From the NCBI GenBank assembly GCA_020696885.1, contig JAJFMS010000101.1, positions 1 to 8,216 of the forward strand: 8,216 nucleotides of DNA, read 5' to 3'. The translations under genes and the position numbers were made by a program. The DNA comes from Armatimonadota bacterium. GTDB taxonomy: Bacteria > Armatimonadota > SYMT01. Positions 4,375-8,216 of this stretch are shown here, piece after piece (the first letter of the stretch is position 1; every line of letters starts with the position of its first letter). Below the pieces are notes generated by a model. That model searched no databases. It saw nothing but the letters and a program-made list of their open reading frames with translations, and had not been told where the DNA came from.

Positions 4375-6786
4375 ATGCACTCACCCGCCGTTCGCGGCCT
4401 ACGCTATCTTCGAATGGCCGGCCTCGTGCTTGCCGTGGTCTCCCTCCCGCTGCTCGTCCGGCCAGCGGCGAGCGCGGCTCCCGCACCCAGCCGCTATGCC
4501 GCCGTGACCCGCCAGGTGGAGCGGCTGATCCGGCATGAGATGGCGGGAAAACAGATCCCGGCGATCTCGATTGCGCTGGTGGACGGCGATGACGTCGTCT
4601 GGTCCCAGGGCTACGGGCTGGCGGACCCCAAGCGGAAGATCCCCGCCACGGCGGACACGATCTACCGCGTCGGCTCGGTCTCCAAGCTGTTCACGGACAT
4701 CGCCGTGATGCAACAGGTGGAGCGGGGCGCGCTGGACCTCGACGCGCCGATCACACGCTACCTCCCGGATTTCAAGCCGACCAACTCGTTCGGCGGCACG
4801 ATCTCGCTTCGCCACCTGATGGCGCACCGCTCCGGCCTGGTGCGGGAACCGCCGGTGGGGAACTACTTCGACCCCTCGCAGCCCTCCCTCGCGGCCACGG
4901 TAGCCAGCCTCAACACCACGGAGCTGGTCTACGCCCCGGGCACGCACACCAAGTACTCGAATGCCGGCATCGCCGTCGTCGGGCGGGTGTTGGAGGTGAC
5001 GACCCGGGAGGCGTTCGCTCCGTACCTGCGGAAGACGATCCTGGAGCCGCTGGGGATGAAGCGCAGCAGCTTCGAGCCCACGACCGAAGTGGGGAGCGGG
5101 CTGGCGAAGGCCGAGATGTGGACCCTCCACCGCGGCCGGTTCCCGGCCCCCACCTTCGAGCTGGGCGAGGCGCCGGCCGGCTGCCTCTACGCGAGCGTGA
5201 ATGACCTTGCCCGCCTCGGCAGCGCGCTGATGGCCCTGGGACCGCCCGGCACAGGTCAGCTTCTGCGTCCCGACACCCGGGAAGCGATGTGGAAGCCGCA
5301 GTTCGCGCCCGAAGGCCAGAAGAGCGGGTTCGGGCTGGGCTTCTACGTCTCGGAGTTCGACGGTCAGCGCTCCGTGAGCCACAACGGGGCGATCTACGGC
5401 TTCGCCACCCAGTTCCAGGTGCTGCCGGAGCGGAGGTTGGGCGTGGTGGTGACGGCTTCCCTCGACCTCGCCAACTCCGTGACCAGTCGCATCGGCGAGT
5501 ATGCGCTCCGCGGAATGCTGGCAGTGCAGGACCGCAAGCCGCTTCCCGAGCTCCAACTCCCGCAGCCCGTCGCGGCCGGCGTCGCATCCCGGCTCCAGGG
5601 CCGCTACGTCCGCGATGACGGTCGCACGGTCGATTTAGCGGCACGCGGTGGGAAGCTCTACGCCGCTCCGGCCCAGGGTTACGCACGGTACGAGCTCCGT
5701 AACCTGAACGATCACCTGATCGCGGACGACGCGCTGCTCTACGACCGGACGGACCTCGATCTTCGCACCACCGGGCTGCCTCCCGGCAGCCGCTACCACC
5801 ACGAGTTGCCCTCGCGGCCAGCCGAACTGCCGGCGAAATGGCGGGCCCTGGTGGGGGAGTATGGCTGGGACCACAACACGCTCTACATCCTGGAGAAGGA
5901 CGGTAAGCTGTTCGCCCTGATCGAGTGGCTATTCCAGTCGCCGCTGGAGGAGGTCTCGGAGAACGTCTACCGCTTCACCGCTACCGGCCTCTACGACGGT
6001 GAGATGGTTACGTTCCAGCGGGGCGGCGACGGGAAGACGGCCGGGGTGCAGGTGGGCGGCGTCTTCTTCGAACGGCGCAAGCTGGATGGCGAGGACGGCC
6101 GTACCTTCCGGATCCAGGCGCAGCGACCGATCGAAGCGCTCCGGAAGGCGGCCCTGGCCGGCCATCCGCCGCGGGAGGAAGGCACGTTCGTCCCGCCGGA
6201 CCTGGTCGATCTGGCCACGCTGGATCCCGGCATCCGGTTCGACATCCGCTACGCCGGCACCAACAACTTCCTGGGCACGCCGTTCTACCAATCGCCCCGG
6301 GCGTTCTTGCAGCGCCCGGCCGCGGAAGCGCTGCTCCAGGCGCACCGGTGGCTGGGGCTGCGCGGCTACGGCCTGCTGATCCACGACGCCTACCGCCCCT
6401 GGGCCGTCACGAAGATGTTCTGGGACGCCACCCCGGAGAAACTGCGCGTGTTCGTGGCGGACCCCGCCAAGGGCTCGCGCCACAACCGCGGGTGCGCGGT
6501 GGACCTCACGCTGTATGATCTGAAGACCGGCGCCCCGATCGAGATGGTGAGCGGGTACGACGAGTTCTCGGACCGCGCCTACCCGGATTATCCGGGTACC
6601 AGCTCGCTGCAGCGGTGGCACCGGGAGCTGCTGCGCCGCGCGATGGAGCGCCAGGGCTTCGACGTCTACGAGACGGAGTGGTGGCACTTCGACTTCCACG
6701 GCTGGCAGAAGTACCCGATCGGGAACGTGACCTTCGAGCAGATGACGACCGGGGCGAGCAAGACCCCGAGAGGAGCGAGTCGATGA
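4375..6786 (+). CDS. Exported serine beta-lactamase-like hydrolase fused to VanX-type D-Ala-D-Ala dipeptidase
   Basis: Protein of 803 residues from the ATG at 4375, chosen because it exposes a signal peptide: basic residues up to Arg13, a hydrophobic core at 14-28, and ASA-AP with probable cleavage near 34. No clear Shine-Dalgarno precedes it; an ATG at 4414 is the alternative. Residues 41-385 are a class C beta-lactamase/DD-peptidase-like domain with Ser101-Lys104 in GSVSKLF, Tyr194-Ser-Asn196, and His336-Asn-Gly338. Residues 404-465 and 487-570 are two similar beta-rich modules, each with an L-G-Y start and a GKL-A motif, of the kind often trailing such domains. Residues 604-785 are an M15D (VanX/DdpX) domain: Arg674 in DAYRPW, SRHNRGCAVD with zinc ligands His703 and Asp710, and EWWHF with catalytic Glu768 and ligand His771. 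It is expected to act outside the cytoplasm on D-amino-acid peptides; the substrates are inferred. The stop codon overlaps the next gene's start. Confidence 0.88.
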   Translation: MHSPAVRGLRYLRMAGLVLAVVSLPLLVRPAASAAPAPSRYAAVTRQVERLIRHEMAGKQIPAISIALVDGDDVVWSQGYGLADPKRKIPATADTIYRVGSVSKLFTDIAVMQQVERGALDLDAPITRYLPDFKPTNSFGGTISLRHLMAHRSGLVREPPVGNYFDPSQPSLAATVASLNTTELVYAPGTHTKYSNAGIAVVGRVLEVTTREAFAPYLRKTILEPLGMKRSSFEPTTEVGSGLAKAEMWTLHRGRFPAPTFELGEAPAGCLYASVNDLARLGSALMALGPPGTGQLLRPDTREAMWKPQFAPEGQKSGFGLGFYVSEFDGQRSVSHNGAIYGFATQFQVLPERRLGVVVTASLDLANSVTSRIGEYALRGMLAVQDRKPLPELQLPQPVAAGVASRLQGRYVRDDGRTVDLAARGGKLYAAPAQGYARYELRNLNDHLIADDALLYDRTDLDLRTTGLPPGSRYHHELPSRPAELPAKWRALVGEYGWDHNTLYILEKDGKLFALIEWLFQSPLEEVSENVYRFTATGLYDGEMVTFQRGGDGKTAGVQVGGVFFERRKLDGEDGRTFRIQAQRPIEALRKAALAGHPPREEGTFVPPDLVDLATLDPGIRFDIRYAGTNNFLGTPFYQSPRAFLQRPAAEALLQAHRWLGLRGYGLLIHDAYRPWAVTKMFWDATPEKLRVFVADPAKGSRHNRGCAVDLTLYDLKTGAPIEMVSGYDEFSDRAYPDYPGTSSLQRWHRELLRRAMERQGFDVYETEWWHFDFHGWQKYPIGNVTFEQMTTGASKTPRGASR
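6771..6786 (+). promoter_or_regulatory. Ribosome-binding site and ATGA translational coupling
   Basis: AGGAG at 6771-6775 lies 7 nt before the ATG at 6783. The ATG overlaps the TGA stop of the upstream gene as ATGA (6783-6786). The strong Shine-Dalgarno inside the upstream coding end plus the 4-bp overlap fixes the amidohydrolase start. It also points to one mRNA with coupled translation. Confidence 0.88.
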
Positions 6787-8045
6787 AGACAGCGGCAGGC
6801 ACCCTCCTGATCGCAAACGGCACCCTGATAAACGGCACCGGCGCGGCGCCGATCCCGAACGCCGCGGTGGTGGCGGAGGACGGCCGGATCACCTACGCCG
6901 GCCCCGAAGCCGGAGCCCCGGAGGTGCCGCAAGACGCGCAGCGCATCGACGCGCGCGGCGGGACGCTCATGCCGGGCCTGGTGGAGGCGCACTTCCACCC
7001 GACCTACTTCAACGTTGCGGCGCTGGAGGACCTGGACATCAAGTACCCGGTGGAGTACGTCACGCTGCTGGCCGCCGGCAACGCGCGCCTGGCGCTGGAG
7101 TGCGGCTACACCTCCGCCCGCAGCGGCGGCTCCCTCTTCAACATCGACGTCTGGCTCAAGAAGGCGATCGAAGAGGACCTGATGCCCGGCCCTCGCCTCG
7201 CCGCCAGCGGCCGGGAGATCTGCGGCGTGGGCGGGCTGATGGACTGGAACCCGGACTTCCGCAAGATCGGCATGGAGGGCCTGGTGCTGCTGGTCAACGG
7301 CGCGGACGAGGCCCGCGCCGCGGTGCGGAAGCTGGTGAAGGACGGCGTGGAGTGGGTGAAGACCTACCCCACTGGCGACGCCGCCGCCCCGGACACCAAC
7401 GACCACCACACCCTCTGCATGACCTTTGAGGAGATGCACGCGGTGGTGCAGACCGCGCACAACCACCGGCTGAAGGTCACCGGCCACTGCCGCGCCACCG
7501 CCGGCATCAAGAACGCCCTGCGCGCCGGCTACGACGCCCTGGAGCACGGCACGTTCATGGATACGGAAGCGCTGGACCTGCTGCTCGCTCGCGACGTGCC
7601 GGTGGTCCCCGCCCTGCAGTTCGAGTACGCCAGCATCGTGAACGGTCCGGCGATCGGGATGCCGCAGTCCGTGATCGACGGGCACCAGGAGACGCTGGAC
7701 GGCGGCGCGGAGAGCGCCCGCATGATCCTGAAGGCCGGCGGGCGCCTCGGCATGGGCGGCGACTACGGCTTCGCGTGGAACCCGCACGGCGACTACGCTA
7801 AAGAGCTCACTTTCTTCGTGAAGCACGTCGGCTTCAGCCCGTTGGAGACGATCACCTGCGCCACGAAGACCGGCGCCGAGATCCTCGGCCGCGGCCACGA
7901 GGTCGGCACCCTGGAAGCCGGCAAGCTCGCGGACGTGCTCATCGTGGACGGCGACGTGCTGGCGGACATCAGCCTACTGGAAGACCGCTTTCGGTTCCTC
8001 GCGGTGATACAGGGCGGCGTGATCAAGGCCGGGCAGCTCGCGTAG
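6783..8045 (+). CDS. Metal-dependent amidohydrolase (imidazolonepropionase/Xaa-Pro dipeptidase-like)
   Basis: Protein of 420 residues. It begins with the short beta-sandwich strand typical of the superfamily (LLIANGTLINGTG, then VVAEDGRITYAG) and returns to it at the C-terminus (GTLEAGKLADVLIVDGD). Between them lies the TIM-barrel with the metal-ligand set: His70 and His72 (MPGLVEAHFH), Lys193 (WVKTY, the probable carboxylated lysine), His235 (KVTGHC), His255 (ALEHGTF) and Asp327 (GMGGDYGF). This pattern fits a binuclear amidohydrolase. The closest relatives I recall are imidazolonepropionase-like enzymes and Xaa-Pro or Xaa-Arg dipeptidases. No histidine-utilisation genes are nearby, so a peptide or N-acyl-amino-acid substrate is more likely than imidazolonepropionate. 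No signal peptide is visible, so it is probably cytoplasmic. Being coupled to a dipeptidase fusion supports a role in peptide breakdown, but the substrate is not established. Confidence 0.87.
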   Translation: MKTAAGTLLIANGTLINGTGAAPIPNAAVVAEDGRITYAGPEAGAPEVPQDAQRIDARGGTLMPGLVEAHFHPTYFNVAALEDLDIKYPVEYVTLLAAGNARLALECGYTSARSGGSLFNIDVWLKKAIEEDLMPGPRLAASGREICGVGGLMDWNPDFRKIGMEGLVLLVNGADEARAAVRKLVKDGVEWVKTYPTGDAAAPDTNDHHTLCMTFEEMHAVVQTAHNHRLKVTGHCRATAGIKNALRAGYDALEHGTFMDTEALDLLLARDVPVVPALQFEYASIVNGPAIGMPQSVIDGHQETLDGGAESARMILKAGGRLGMGGDYGFAWNPHGDYAKELTFFVKHVGFSPLETITCATKTGAEILGRGHEVGTLEAGKLADVLIVDGDVLADISLLEDRFRFLAVIQGGVIKAGQLA

Positions 8046-8065
8046 CCGTGGTGCGGGAGACGACA

Positions 8066-8216
8066 TTGCCGGAACCGACCGATTACGACAACCCCTGGAA
8101 AGAGGCGCTGGCGCACTACCTCGCCCCATTCCTGGAGCTTGCTTCCCGCAGGCGCATGCCGAGATCGACTGGAGCCGGGGCTACCGGCTGCTCGATCAGG
8201 AGCTGCGGCAGATCAC
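8066..8216 (+). pseudogene. Rpn/DUF4351-like gene, 5' part, with apparent 1-base frameshift
   Basis: A TTG at 8066 is preceded by GGGAG (8055-8059) with a 6-nt spacer and begins MPEPTDYDNPWKEALAHYLA. This closely resembles the start of a family of roughly 300-residue proteins annotated as Rpn-like/DUF4351 putative transposase-associated nucleases or cytosolic proteins. After Leu at 8138-8140 the frame becomes unrelated Arg/Ser/Gly-rich sequence (ASRRRMPRSTG). The other plus-strand frame from 8143 resumes the family pattern FPQAHAEIDWSRGYRLLDQE. One base, probably a T in an original CTTTGCTTCC, seems to be missing near 8141. The gene runs off the window, so its remainder is unseen. It starts 20 bp after the amidohydrolase stop and could be on the same transcript. 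It is either a true inactivated gene or a sequencing/assembly error. In-frame GTG codons at 8048 and 8051 are less likely starts. Confidence 0.6.

Noticed and set aside
4399..5556. 385-residue minus-strand open frame
   Set aside because: Antisense to the serine hydrolase domain, whose SxxK, YxN and HxG motifs are all on the plus strand. The minus frame is His/Arg-rich and domain-free.
6666..7898. 410-residue minus-strand open frame
   Set aside because: Antisense to the amidohydrolase, which has the complete metal-ligand set on the plus strand. The minus product is Val/His/Arg-rich shadow sequence.
8048..8065. GTG at 8048 or 8051 as the start of the Rpn/DUF4351-like gene
   Set aside because: In frame, but with no good Shine-Dalgarno. 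The GGGAG at 8055-8059 serves the TTG at 8066, which places the conserved TDYDNPWKE segment near the N-terminus as in relatives.

Overview
The window comes from a GC-rich bacterial chromosome. The pairing of an Uma2-type (DUF820) PD-(D/E)XK protein with an Rpn/DUF4351-like protein suggests a free-living soil or environmental bacterium with many accessory endonuclease-like genes (for example Armatimonadota, Gemmatimonadota, Planctomycetota or Chloroflexota). No rRNA or phylum marker is present, so the phylum stays open. I see no CRISPR array, tRNA, rRNA or complete insertion sequence.

Layout. Two genes run on the minus strand on the left: a 1033-residue exported TPR-like repeat protein (717-3818) and, downstream of it, a small Uma2-family protein (13-603). 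A 113-bp gap with a strong GC-rich hairpin separates them. A 556-bp divergent intergenic region (3819-4374) follows. It is rich in inverted repeats and is the least explained part of the window. To the right, on the plus strand, lies a tight array: a secreted two-enzyme protein (4375-6786) joining a serine beta-lactamase-like/DD-peptidase domain to a VanX-type D-Ala-D-Ala dipeptidase domain, then a metal-dependent amidohydrolase (6783-8045) overlapping it by 4 bp (ATGA), then the start of an Rpn/DUF4351-like gene (from 8066) that appears to carry a 1-base frameshift and runs off the window.

How the genes may work together. The fused enzyme and the amidohydrolase are almost certainly co-transcribed and translationally coupled. 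All catalytic residues expected for the three hydrolytic activities are visible (SxxK/YxN/HxG; R, SxHxxGxAxD and ExWWH; HxH-K-H-H-D). A reasonable inference is a peptide-scavenging or cell-wall-peptide-processing pair: the exported enzyme acts on D-amino-acid-containing peptides outside the cytoplasm, and the amidohydrolase, which has no visible signal peptide, acts on an imported small product. Actual substrates cannot be read from the sequence. The left-hand genes show no functional link to this pair.
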